Source of the DNA: Adiantum capillus-veneris
Lineage: Eukaryota > Streptophyta > Polypodiopsida > Polypodiales > Pteridaceae
Length of the DNA: 64,000 nt
NCBI GenBank assembly: GCA_014529385.2
Contig: CM043944.1
Span: 173,478,740 to 173,542,739, forward strand
Direction: 5' to 3'
Positions 21,333 to 32,373 of this stretch are shown here, piece after piece (position 1 is the first letter of the stretch; every line of letters begins with the position of its first letter). A model generated the notes under the pieces. The model did no database searches. It was not told the origin of the DNA and saw only the letters and a program-made list of their open reading frames with translations. Position numbers and translations under genes: made by a program.

Positions 21333-23257
21333 TGATAGCCGTTTTTCGGCTATCATAAATTGTCATAGTGAGCTACCTCACCCTACAAAATTCACCCAAA
21401 CACTATGGCTATCCCTACCATTTCACTGTATATAGGCGTGTGTGAGTTAGGGGACTTTTCTCGTATTTTCTTAAAAACCCTCAATTAGTTAGTCACTAGG
21501 CTAGTTGAGCCAAAAAAATAAAAAAATAATTAAAAAAAGGTATATTATGGCCTCTTTGTGTGTAAATATTTAATTATATATATGGCCTAAATATAGGGAT
21601 TTTTTATAATTATTTTGATATTTTATTTCAATATTTATACCTAGGTGTGTGTTTTATTAAACTTATGTATGCCTTCTTTTATCCTCTTGCACCATAAGTG
21701 TATTTTTTGCCAATGTGTACATACTCTAACCTCATATTTTTCTTTTATACAAATCATCCCCACATTTTCACCCTCACCCTCATGAAAACAAAAAAATTTG
21801 ATTTCTACTTTTTTAGTCATGTTTATTATATTATTTTCATTTACTTGCATACCTTTTCCTCTTTCACCCAAAATAATACAAAGAGGGACCATATCATATG
21901 ATTCCAATATCTTTCTATATCCATAATTCCTCCATATTTGTTTATTTATTTTTTACTCAATATTCTAACACCATGTGCTCATTGAGCTAAAATCGATGAA
22001 TAGTTCATACACTAGTCCCACCATGTATATATTGCTTTATTCACCAATAATCCTCCTCCATGCATGTGTAAAGGGAAACTTCGATGTTTTGTATTATGAT
22101 ATGACAAAGGAGGGGCTCACTCTTGGATGCATTGTACAAATTCAACAAAGAAGGGGGCCACTAAAAGACTTTTGCAGGCATAATAAACAGGCTTTTTGGT
22201 GAGATTTTTGGCACCCATCTCCACTCTGAATTTGGAGCGGTGGTCAAAAGAGAAAATGTGGAACAAAAGCCGAATAATCACCTCAAACATTTTGGTGATT
22301 TTTGGAGCAACCACCGGTGAGCTATGATTTTTTGAGTGTACCCAAGTCTGCCCACTTTTCTCACAAAGTAACCCATAGTCTTCTCTCACCCCCTTTCCCA
22401 CTTCCACACACATACACTCATTCCTCTCCATCCCTCACTCAAACCTCCAACTTTCATGGCTTACTTCATCTTCTTCATCATTTCCATATCTCCTTACTCC
22501 ATAGCTCAAAAGATTATCATCTCTACACACATATAGCTCAATTTCTCTCTCTAGAATCAAATTCATATTACTATAACCTCTTCATCCTTTCATAAAAGAG
22601 AAAAAATCAGCAAATAACCAATCTCAAGCCCTGCAAAAGGAGGAGTTTGATCATGGAGAATTCAACTTTCCCATGGTCACAGGAACTGCACCGACAAAGT
22701 TCTACAACCGCTTCATTCACTGGAGGAGAAGGTGGAAAATTTCATTTACATCTTGTGGTTTCCACCAAATTGTGTATATTCTCATTCTTCTCTTACTTTT
22801 TATCATTGTATAAATCATATAATGCACCTTGAGTGCATATGCCATGTTTTTACCCATTCTACTAACTTCAAACTACTAACACTAACTGCTAACCTTTGTT
22901 TTGTAAATTGCACCCACTCTACCCTACCGTGGAGTAGGCAACCTCACACAAAAAATCACTCACCTCTCTAGAATCTTCTCTATTTCACCTCAATAATTCT
23001 CTCCTCTTTAGCCCACACCCATGTGACTCAAGAGACAAGAGAGTCCCACTCTCATAAGAACATATAAATAATTTCATAAACATGATTTTCTATGAAAATG
23101 TTGATTAGGTATAATCCTAATTAGGGCTCTCCTCACCTATAAATAGAGCCCTTCTCACTTTTTAAATGGCAAGGATCCCTACACTATTGCTCACTACTTT
23201 GAGCGTGCCATTCACCATCTTAGTTTTAGGGAGTGAGAGTGAGCTCTCTATGCACCA
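21333..23257 (+). repeat. Element B 3' LTR
   Basis: 1925 bp, the same length as the 5' LTR. It begins with a perfect hairpin, TGATAGCCG-TTTTT-CGGCTATCA (21333-21355). TATA box at 23137. Ends GCACCA. An antisense 104-codon frame and a sense 97-codon frame are open in both LTRs, but this follows from LTR identity. Confidence 0.92.
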
Positions 23258-24708
23258 TTACATGTGGTGTATAGGAAAGCTTCTTTGAGCTAGTTGTAAC
23301 ATTGCAAGGGAGTGAGTGATTCATAACTTCCAATCAAAGTTGTACCTACTCTTGTGCATCAATTTAATCAATAAGTTGGGTACAAATCGCGGGTCAAAAC
23401 TCTCTTGAGTCTCTCCAATTTACGCTTGGCAACCTTATCTCGTTTGGTTTAAGGTGACGCGTTTTCATTTTGAGATTATTTTGTAGGATCTGCTTGTATG
23501 TGACTCAAGAGCTCTTGTGTTTGTTTTTGTTGATTGGGAAAACATTATAAGAGGGTTTTATGGTAAGAGGTCTCCCATAACCCTAAGATAATGTGTAGTT
23601 TGCAACATCATCAAACTTAATTGTGTCTCTTGACTCTCCTCCAAGTTGTTCATACACCCACGTCAATCATTAAAATTGAAGCTAAATTCTTGCACAAAGA
23701 TCTCTCTCTTTCTTGTGTGTTTGGTGTGTGTATCTGTAGCATTTAAATTAGTGATAGTGTATCCTTCCTTCTTGCTTGTATTGCTAAGGGATTCTCCTCT
23801 TTTGCGTCCTAGTTCGCTCTCTAACTAGGTGGTGCCCCTATCTTGTTTGGGTTTGGCTGTGGGTTGGTTGTTGTTGTGTTGTGCTTGTGGTTGCCCCAAC
23901 CCCAATTGAGCAGCACGGGAGCCTTGAGGGGTGTTTAGAGGTCGCCTCTCTTGTTGACCTCCCCGGACCGCCTCACCAGCTTTGGTAGAACTCCAGATTA
24001 TCACTTTTGACCACCCAAAAACCTTGGCTAAGGTATAAAAGCCAATTTTTGTAAGTTTTGTGGATAAGAAATACAAAGCGTGAGCTAACGGTGCTCACTT
24101 CTCTCCTTCTCGTGCTTCCTACTCCCTCTCCGGTTGTCACATTGCGAATGCGTTTGTTGCATTGCAACCGCAGGTAAGAGCTCTATGCATTGACGTAAGC
24201 CATTTACAATATTTCGTAGCTTTTGGCATCGCCTAATTTCATCATAACTAGGAATTTACACTTTCAAATCGAAAACTAAGCATAGGCCGGGTATTGGGAC
24301 ATCATTGCTAAGCATTTAGATGCATTCTGGGTCGAAAACGACTAGGTCAGAAATCCACTGCTGTTAATAATCGCGATTTTGGAACTTGACCTAAAGTGGG
24401 GTTTGAGGCCATAGGCATGTGTGCTTAGGTCTTGTAAACTTGTCCTAGAAGTTTCGTTACGTTTCGATGTCATTTGATGCTGTAACGAATGTGATTTGCT
24501 TGCCGATGAGCGATTGGCTTTTAGTGATTTCAGTCACTTGAGTGTAGCCTGAGTTAGATGCAAGTTGTTAGTTATTTTCCAAGAGATTGACAACCTCTTG
24601 TAGCCTCTATGCACTAGTCGAGTCAGCTTCGTCCCATGGTTTGACAAATTAATCGTGGTTCTCGCTAATACTGCAATAAGATAGGATGGTGGGGTTAAAC
24701 ATGCGTCC
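23258..24708 (+). mobile_element. LTR-like 5' region of element C
   Basis: Non-coding. It has a TATAAAAG box at 24034-24041, a strong donor-like ACCGCAG|GTAAGAG at about 24174 and ends ...GCGTCCCACA directly before a primer-binding site, so the right part is LTR-like. The left LTR boundary was not found, and no second copy of this sequence occurs in the window. A half palindrome TTAATAATCGCGATT lies at about 24365. Confidence 0.5.
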
Positions 24709-24730
24709 CACATTTGGTGCCGCTGTTGGG
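24709..24730 (+). promoter_or_regulatory. Primer-binding-site-like sequence, element C
   Basis: TTTGGTGCCGCTGTTGGGGA follows ...CCCACA. It is a recognisable variant of the plant gypsy TGGNGCCGNTGNNGGGGA type. Confidence 0.7.
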
Positions 24731-26688
24731 GATGAAGAGACCTAAACTAGGGAAAAACACGAGCCTCTTATGTAATTGTCCATTAACTTCCTCTAGGTTC
24801 ACCTAGAGTAAAACTTTCTTTTAGAAACCACATAGCTTAAGATTGTCGTCTTTTGCTGTGTAGAGGTAGCTTGGAAGTAATCGTACTTGCTGAGTACCTT
24901 TAGGATTGTAGGATTGTAGATTTAGATTAGAATTTGGAGAATGATTTGTATACGAAATAAGTATTAAGATCAAGACTCTGAAAAACATAAAAAACACAAG
25001 AAAACGAGTGTTGGTAGACACTTTCCACAACCTCATTGCGTGAGAAACTAGGAGTAGGGTAAGTAGGATCCGAGGTGGATTTCATAGCATTGCTCTCTCT
25101 GAAAGAATCAAGTGTGAGTTGTTATGTAAGGTTGCAAAATTTTAGGTCTACGGCTAGAAATAGCATGAAAAGACTCGAATTCACTCAATCCAACTGGGGA
25201 GTAAGCCTAAAAGTTGTATGAACCAGTGGGTAAGCTCAAGGACACTTCGAGGTAAAAATTTCAAGAAGCTGACCAAAACTCAGATTATTTACTTTTTTCT
25301 TGACTTTTTAGGCCAAACTAAGTTTTGACTTGATTTATAGGCTTTAAAAACACTATAAAAAGACTGTCTTTGAGAAAATTGCACAAAAGTGCTCATTTCA
25401 AGCCTCAAGTTAATAATCGCGATTATTAACTTTTTGCTCTAAACTGGGCAAGGCTCATACCATTGACTCATTGCATGTGTACAAACAACTTGTGTAAAGG
25501 CCCAAGAGATTTGGATCACTAAATTGACAAAAAACTGGGTGAAAACTAAAGTTTCTACCGACTTTTTGAATCTTGACTGTGAATAGAGGAAAAATTTATC
25601 CAAACTTGGTGAAAATTGATTCATAGGCTTATATTGAGGTGATAAACATGTGTATATGCTCAGTTGACCAAAAACTTGACAAAAGTAAATAATCGCGATT
25701 ATTTATATTTGCCCTGTTTTTGAGACTTTTTTGATCAAGTTGGCATACCACTAGCTTTACCATGTTGTAATAAGCCCACAAACCAAATTTGGTAAGATTT
25801 GGATCAATGGAGTGAAAACTGTGACAAAAATTGCAAAGTTAGTCTGCGGATAGCTAATTGCTGACCATTTGACCAAAAATTGTCCAAACTTGATAAAAAT
25901 TGGCTAGTGACCTTAACATAAGGTGTTTAATAGATCTGTGTCAAAGTTAGGACAAAAATTTGCAAAAAATTGTCAAAAGTAAATAATCGTGATTATTTAC
26001 TTTTGCTTCCAAACTTGGTGATTTTGCAAATTTGAGTATACCAGAAAGTCAAGCACATCAATTGGATCCCACAAATCAATTTTGGTGAAATTTGGACCAC
26101 AAAAGTGAAACCTAAGCCAGATTCTCGAAATCAGAGTCTGCGGACACGGAACAGTGGGTAAACTCGATCAAATTTTGTCCAAACTTGTTGAAACTTGCCC
26201 AAGGGCTTTAACAAGTTGTATACTGACAAACCAATCCAAAAAATGCAAAAAAGTGACAAAAGTAAATAATCGCGATTATTTACTTCTGCTACCTAGAGAG
26301 TTCAAATTTAACTTTTGGGCTTATACAGTGTTAGACCAGCATAAAATAAGGCCACTGGAAAATTTTGGTGTCAATCGGATCAAAATTGGTACAGATACAC
26401 TCAGTTTACAGATTGTAGATTAAACCTTTGATTTTGCTAAGCTGAATCTGAAAATCAAAGTTTTGACTTCCATAGCACGAATTGAAGTGAAATACAGAGA
26501 CCAATCAGTGGAGTTCTCAAGAGCTTGACTGTCCTTATAGAAAAATAGCTAATTTGACAAATTTTGTATAGGAATCAGGTTGCAAACGAGGAATCAGTGG
26601 CTTGATAGAAAGTTGCAATTGAGTCAAGTGGAAATTGACGATAAGTCAATCTAAGGTGAGTATTCTGTCTAGGGCTTCATAAGTCTAT
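24731..26688 (+). repeat. Leader of element C with four periodic palindromes
   Basis: No gene. Palindromes with core AATAATCGCGATTATT occur at 25407-25432 (26 bp, perfect), 25686-25705 (20 bp, perfect), 25974-26005 (32 bp, one central mismatch) and 26260-26285 (26 bp, perfect). Centre spacing is 276, 294 and 283 bp. Flanks share words (CAAACTTG, TGGTGAAAATTG, CAAATTTGG, GACAAAA), so these are diverged tandem repeats of about 285 bp. Between palindromes the sequence has drifted far more than the palindromes themselves. An acceptor-like TCTGTCTAG lies at about 26665, shortly before gag. Confidence 0.88.
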
Positions 26689-27198
26689 ATGAACCTTAGA
26701 TCCGGTCGTGTAATAGGAAATCAAGGCCTATTTGGGAAAAACACCAGTAGAGTATCCACTGAAGAAAGTGTGAATCAAGGCAATTCCTTGCACACAATTC
26801 CTGAAGAAGTCTCGGGCACTTTTTCAGATTCGACATCCGAAATGTCTTCTTACTCGACTCATTCTAAAACCGGAACGACAATTCGCTATAATCATATACT
26901 CTCTTTTTACAAGACTAATCATCATGGAGCACAGGTTTACTTGGATCCTAATGAAGAGTATGCTATTCGCATTGATGATCATGGTATTGAGTTCGAAGAA
27001 GAAGTTAGGGCCAACAAACAAGGAAAAATGTACATGGATCAAAATGGAACTCAATATGTACAAGTTGAAAATCTTGATGTGATAGACAAATGGGGCTTAG
27101 AAGTAAACACTATAATCCCAGATATGTCAGCAAAAGAAGGACCACCAACTTTGGAATTCGAGGGATACGATCAAGTAGACTTGAAGCCCTTGAAATGA
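26689..27198 (+). pseudogene. Element C N-terminal gag ORF, about 169 aa
   Basis: Acidic, low-complexity open frame beginning NLRSGRVIGNQG, with many Ser/Glu/Thr residues (FSDSTSEMSSYSTHS). The first codon is an ATG at about 26689. No catalytic motif. It lies where the N-terminal part of a gypsy gag is expected, directly before a capsid domain in another frame, so I take it as the damaged start of gag. Confidence 0.55.
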
Positions 27199-27230
27199 CT
27201 TAGTACGGATAATCCTATGATCGGAGTCTA

Positions 27231-28352
27231 TTGTTGGAAGATAGAAACATAAAAGATCTCTTGTGGACTTCTCATGCGAGACCAGGACAATTAACGGCCA
27301 TGAAGATCATCTATATCTTCAAAATCAAAGATAAGGGATCTGCGGATCTATCAACTTACTTGTTTAGGGATTGTTATAACAACAACTTTGTTATGATGAC
27401 TCCTGAGGAGGTAGAACAAACCAAATACTAGGGATATTCTATACAGGATTGGATATTGGGTCAAGGACCAGAAACCACTCCAAGAGACGAACATCATGAG
27501 AGATCATTTGAGTGTAATATGAAGAAACCAAAAACCACCTCATCCTGAAGAAAAAAGGGTGACACTAAGGCCAACCCAGGGCTACATGAGTCACTATTTT
27601 CGACGGACTGGTTTGAAGGACTCGCAACAGGACCAACTCCTAGAAGACCTGGAGTTGAACCAAATAGACGTGTCAGACCAGCTGATTTCCAAAAATGGGT
27701 CAGAAAATACAGTGGATCAGGGGATCCATATGACCACTTAGCAAGCTTCAAGCAAGTGCTAAGAGCGGAGCGTATATTCGATTTCCATACTCAATTCGAA
27801 GGGTTTGGAATGACATTAGAAGGAAAAGATTTGACATAGTTCCAAAACATTCCACCAAGGTCAATCATGGATTTGAATACATTAGCTCAAGGATTTATAG
27901 CTGCTTGTTCTAAAATGGGGATTAAACATAATACGATAGCTCAAATCTACAGCTTTAAACAGAAACATGGTGAGTCTGTTAGGGATTGTGCAACTCGAAT
28001 GAAACAATACATTGCCAGATGCCTAGAGATGGAGATACCTGCAGAGGAGTGACTTGTTTCATTGTTTCTGGAGGGATTGCTAAACAAAGAACTTCATGCT
28101 ATACTTTATAGTAAGAAGCATACAACCCTAGAGGCGTGTGTGTCTGATGCTATCGACCTAGGAGACAATTGTGAGATCTTTAATGAAGAGGACGTCCCAA
28201 AGGATAGCCAAAGTGAGAAGACTACATCCAAAAAATCAGCACAAGTGGGAATGACTGTTGCGGCACCACTCTCAGCCATAGAAGATATGCTAAAAATAAT
28301 GAATGACATGATGAACAATATACAAAAGGCACCTATGAGAGGACTAGGATAG
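27231..28352 (+). pseudogene. Element C gag capsid domain (stops)
   Basis: Retrotransposon gag capsid signature in one frame, about 27700-28200: GDPYDHLASFKQVL, then FQNIPPRSI, QIYSFKQKHGESVRDCATRM, and SLFLEGLLNKELHAIL. In-frame stops at 27838 (TAG) and 28050 (TGA) both look like lost tryptophan codons (G-to-A). The capsid is followed by a proline/methionine-rich linker in another frame. Confidence 0.8.
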
Positions 28353-28503
28353 GGGATATCCCCATAGGGACAACCAATTAGGCCACAAAAATGGTGTGCA
28401 ATCGAGGGAACATGGACCAACCACGAGACCCACGAGTGCTACTTCAGACCAAAGTATGATGGGAATGTTCAGTACGTGCCCATGAGGCCACAAGTTACAA
28501 CCC

Positions 28504-29680
28504 ATGTACAGATATCAGCCTAATATGGCTCACGTTCAGAGACCACCAATGGGTATGGAGAGACCTCAACCTGTGTTGGGACAACAACCTCCTTATCGAG
28601 AACATAATGCGGTGCCTGTAAAGTACATGCACTCCAAAGGGGTCATAGATGAACAAGCATTAGTGCTTGTTACACCCTATGCAGAGCCTAGTCCATCTAC
28701 CGTAATGGTAGAGGGACATTGGTATAGTCCACAACCACTAGCAATGGAGGAAACCATGACTTATGCTCCACCAGAGCTCGCACCAATGTATTATGTAGCT
28801 AATCAAGGTGTCAGACTTCCTATGGGAAGACCCATGATGAAGCCCAGAACAAGAAACTGTCATAACTGTGGTGCTGATGACCATTGGAAAAATGAATGAC
28901 CAGAGCCTGACAAAAACCTCAAACTAATTGAAGACTATTGCATACAATGTTGCAAAAAGGGAGGACACTTTCCAGAAGATTGTCCTAAGAATCCTTTGAA
29001 CAAGGGAAAAACTATAGTCAACGTAGTCCAAGTGATGCCTAGTAGCTCATCAGAGAGTGAACCGATTGTTCAAATCAAGGTAATCACTAGAGCTCAGGCA
29101 AAGAAAAAGAAACACAATTTCTCTGATGATTCGGAGAATACAAAAGTTTCTTCTCAAAGAATCAATAGGAGCAGAAGCAAAAGATATGAGATGAGAAAAC
29201 AAAAACAACGGTTTGAAAACAAAGAGAAAGCAAAAATTCTAGCCGAGGAAAAGTTGAAAGAAACGGGCAGTGAATTTAAGGAAACAACCGTGAAATCTGG
29301 AGGATCCATTCTGGTTGATAAATTTTTTGAGCCTATCAATGCTACCTTGGAAGCCTACCAAGACGGACTAAAAGCAGGCCAAAACATGAAAAACAGATGG
29401 AAAAACTATCCATCTCCAGACATGGAAGCAGCTAAGCTGGAAGCTTATCAAAATTTGGTAAGAATCACCTAGGAAATGCTGGATAAACAAAAACCCAAGC
29501 TTGAAAGTATTGCAAAACCGGAAGAGCTTGCGGTAGAAGAAATGAAAGAAAAATCCGATGTGATGGCAGAACCCCACCTTGAAACAAATGAACCAGAGCT
29601 CCTGGTGCCGGACAGTGAAGATGCCTTAGACGAAATTCCATTTGAGATTGGCCTGGACACTTATGGGAAAAGGTAAGGGA
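28504..29680 (+). pseudogene. Element C gag C-terminal part with zinc knuckles
   Basis: Pro/Met/Gln-rich linker, then two CCHC knuckles: CHNCGADDHWKNE at about 28855-28895, whose last Cys is now a TGA stop, and CIQCCKKGGHFPEDC at about 28942-28986, intact. Downstream are a Ser-rich region, the word VITRAQAKKKK and a lysine/glutamate-rich segment. The last part (about 29290-29680) matches the minus-strand element D at 60046-60537 (LVDKFFEP-type block). Confidence 0.75.
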
Positions 29681-29732
29681 GATCAATGATGGAAGCCTAA
29701 CTTTAAAGTCAGCCCCTATAGAAGAAGTCTGG

Positions 29733-31109
29733 TTGGATAACCTACCATCTGATATAAACCTGGATATACAATCCTTATACGGGGATTGCGGATCAGAGGC
29801 TTCAGAGATATCTAAACCAATGACATTAAAAACATTACCTTCTTACTTGGGAGATAACGAAGATGAGTCTATCATTTGCAAAACCACTCAAGTCCAAAGA
29901 GTCAAACAGACCCTAGAAGTAGACAACATTCATTCAATCATGTCTACACCTATCCAATGCACTCTCACTTTGGGGGAACTGGTGAAACTCAGGCCATACT
30001 TATGGAATGATTTACAGAAAACCCTAGAAAAGGTGGGGATAACAGGGTTAATCTTTAAGAATCTAGGAAACTCAAAAAATGAAACAGAATACAAAGAGAT
30101 TCGATCTATGAACAAGGTCGGAGAATATTATGAAGGGGAAGAAGGAAACACTACCCTACCAGTGAAATATGATGACATCGAAACCATGGCAATACTGAAT
30201 AGTGGAGCTGGCATAGCCATAGCCACTAAAGCAGTATGGGAATCCTGGGGACAGCCAGCCATTAGACAGACGTGAATGAAATTGCAGTTGGCTGACGGAC
30301 ACATTAAAAGACCGCTAGGGCTACTAGAAAAAGTGATAGTCAACTCCTATGGAATTGAGTATCAACACAATTTTGCCATAGTAGACTTTGGAAAAAAACT
30401 CAACTATGAAATCATATTGGGAAGACCTTTCATGCGACAGGTACAGCTTATCCAAGTTTGGAAAAATGACTATCTGTACTTAAAGCAGGTGGGATCTATA
30501 ACAAGAGTCAATCTAAAAGACCAAACCTATAGAGATGTCTTGAAAACACCTATTCAAGAGTTTGATTCAGTCTCTTCGGTTGAAACTAAACTTCCATCAT
30601 GGCTAAACAAAGACACTCCTATTTGGATGTGCGGGGCTTCAGAAAATGGAAGCTTAAGACGAGATGAATGTATCCTAGAAAGAGACTTTACAGACAAAGC
30701 CTACATACCCGAACCCTTCCCAAAGCATTTATTTGAACCATTCGAGTGGACTCAAATCTTAGCAACAATGGATGTATGTGTGAATACGTCTATGCCTACT
30801 CAATTTTGCAATGAGGATGGCTACGACATAATTCCCATCCAAATGATGTTAGTCCTTAACATTGAGACAAACAAGGATGAGGAAACAAAGGACTTGATGA
30901 AAGCTCAACAAGTCTTTTCTAACCTCTATTACGATGCAACTGATGATTTGGATGAACACTCAGCTACCTCTGAAGATTTTGGATCCGAAAAAGAACATAC
31001 GAGAGCTCAACTACTCTTAAGGGGAAGGGAGGAAAAGATTATGACTTTCCAAACCAAAAATCAAGAAGAAAAAAACGGTATAGAAGAAAGAGGGACACTA
31101 AAATTGTGA
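29733..31109 (+). pseudogene. Element C protease (active-site mutant)
   Basis: Retropepsin at about 30170-30470. The active site reads AILNSGAGIAI: catalytic Asp is Asn (AAT for GAT, a G-to-A change). The flap/ILGRPFM motif is at about 30417. A TGA at 30273 splits the frame (CGA-type loss). The region after it has WMCGASENGSLRRDE, shared with element D at about 59070 on the other strand, where the protease keeps an intact DSGAG. Downstream sequence is acidic and then enters the linker to RT. Confidence 0.82.
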
Positions 31110-31594
31110 AAGCACGACCTATGTCATCAGTCTCCAGTAAAATACAATTCTTGATGCAGAGAGATGCTAAAGATTTTTTCAAGGACAAAATAACTGGCAG
31201 ATATCCTTCAAACGGAAACTCAAAAATGTCTCAGACATCGAGAAAAACAAGGAAGGGTACTCAAGAAGAACATCCGAATAAAAAAACACTCATGACCAGA
31301 GTCGAGCGAAAAAAGAAATATCAAGAGTTGAAAAAAGCTCTAAAGGAGATATACACCACAGAGATGGAAACCACAGAAGACGATGGGAAGGATGTAATGC
31401 ATGTTCCATCCCATTACAAAAAGTATACTCTCCAAGATCGGAAAATCATAATCGAACAACCTGTTAGGGAACTACGGAAACAAGGCGAGTCTTACAAAGG
31501 ACCTGAAAACGCTAAAAGGGTAGACTTGGCTAAACCAAGAGAAGAGTCTAGGCGGGCCTATGGTCTGACAAAGATCTCAAGGGTGTTGATCTAG
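31106..31594 (+). pseudogene. Element C protease-RT linker, cut by the CACTA insertion
   Basis: Lysine-rich open frame of about 162 codons (RKTRKGTQEEHPNKK, HVPSHYKKYTLQDRK). Its end shifts to another frame reading DLKGVDLEIS, which resembles the segment just before the RT fingers in this kind of pol. The CACTA terminus starts at 31601, right after it. The first RT motifs (about 80 residues) are missing on the far side. Confidence 0.65.
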
Positions 31595-31600
31595 AAATAT

Positions 31601-31616
31601 CACTACAACAAAAAAA
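31601..31616. repeat. CACTA terminal inverted repeat (3' end)
   Basis: CACTACAACAAAAAAA; the CACTAC start is the defining terminus of this superfamily. Left flank is GAAATAT of element C. Confidence 0.8.
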
Positions 31617-31708
31617 CGTATTATCGACGTGGCCCGTCACTATGCGCGTCGCTATGAAACCAATCGCTATTAGCAACGCGCATAGCGACGCACATAGCAG
31701 AAAAAAAA

Positions 31709-31798
31709 TTTCTTGGACAGAGGGCAGGTAGCCTGGCCTGTGCCCAGTTAAAAGATGGACACAGCCACAGCCAGACTTCCTGCCCTCTGCCCAAGAAA
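31709..31798. repeat. Foldback in CACTA subterminal region
   Basis: Arms 31709-31728 and 31779-31798 are complementary at 19 of 20 positions (TTTCTTGGACAGAGGGCAGG against its inverse). The 50-base interior also pairs partly (GCCTGGCCTGTG with CACAGCCAGAC). Confidence 0.8.
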
Positions 31799-32373
31799 GC
31801 GAGCAGCACCAAAATATCAACCATGCTCCCACGCGTAGAAATTTCGGCAGAGTTCCCTTTGTTTTTACATAAACTTTTCAAAAAAAACCATATCATGTAT
31901 ACGCCTCCTACATGCTATCCATGTAGGATCTCACATGAGATTTAAGGCCAATGAAAGACAACCGTACCAAATGAAAAGCATAGCCATAACTTAAAAGCAT
32001 AAAACCATAACCGGCTATAACCACTTTGATCAAAACCATAATGCAGATAACCATAACCATAAACAAAATTAACAATAACCATAAGCATAACCAAAAAGAG
32101 AAACAACAAATGTCTATACAATGACAATGACAATAATCATAACCATAAGAGAAACAATAACTGTCTGAACACTAACTGTTTGTACAAAAAAGAGACACAG
32201 AAGCGTGTCTGTGTCTCACAAAGCATATAGATGAAATCTGGTCCACTAATGACTAGGGGTCGCAACCTGCACATAGGACAACTCACAAAATTAGTATTGA
32301 TATTACTTCACATATACTGACTTAATTAAATCAACTCACACATATTAACGTTTCACCTCAAGCGATCAGCGAG
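31799..32373. other. CACTA 3' untranslated region
   Basis: No gene. The stretch 31960-32165 is rich in ATAACCATAACC-type words. Confidence 0.5.

Larger units (their letters stand above)
13511..23257 (+). mobile_element. Element B: near-complete Tat-like Ty3/gypsy retrotransposon
   Basis: Two LTRs of 1925 bp each (13511-15435, 21333-23257), primer-binding site, two small leader ORFs, gag, zinc knuckle, protease, RT, RNase H, a second archaeal-type RNase H, integrase and a polypurine tract, in that order. The RT/RH/aRH/IN order is diagnostic of the Tat lineage as known from plants. gag and pol are in one frame. Three in-frame stops and one frameshift make the copy inactive. Flanking bases (CCCAG on the left, TTACA on the right) are not a 5-bp target duplication. 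Confidence 0.92.
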
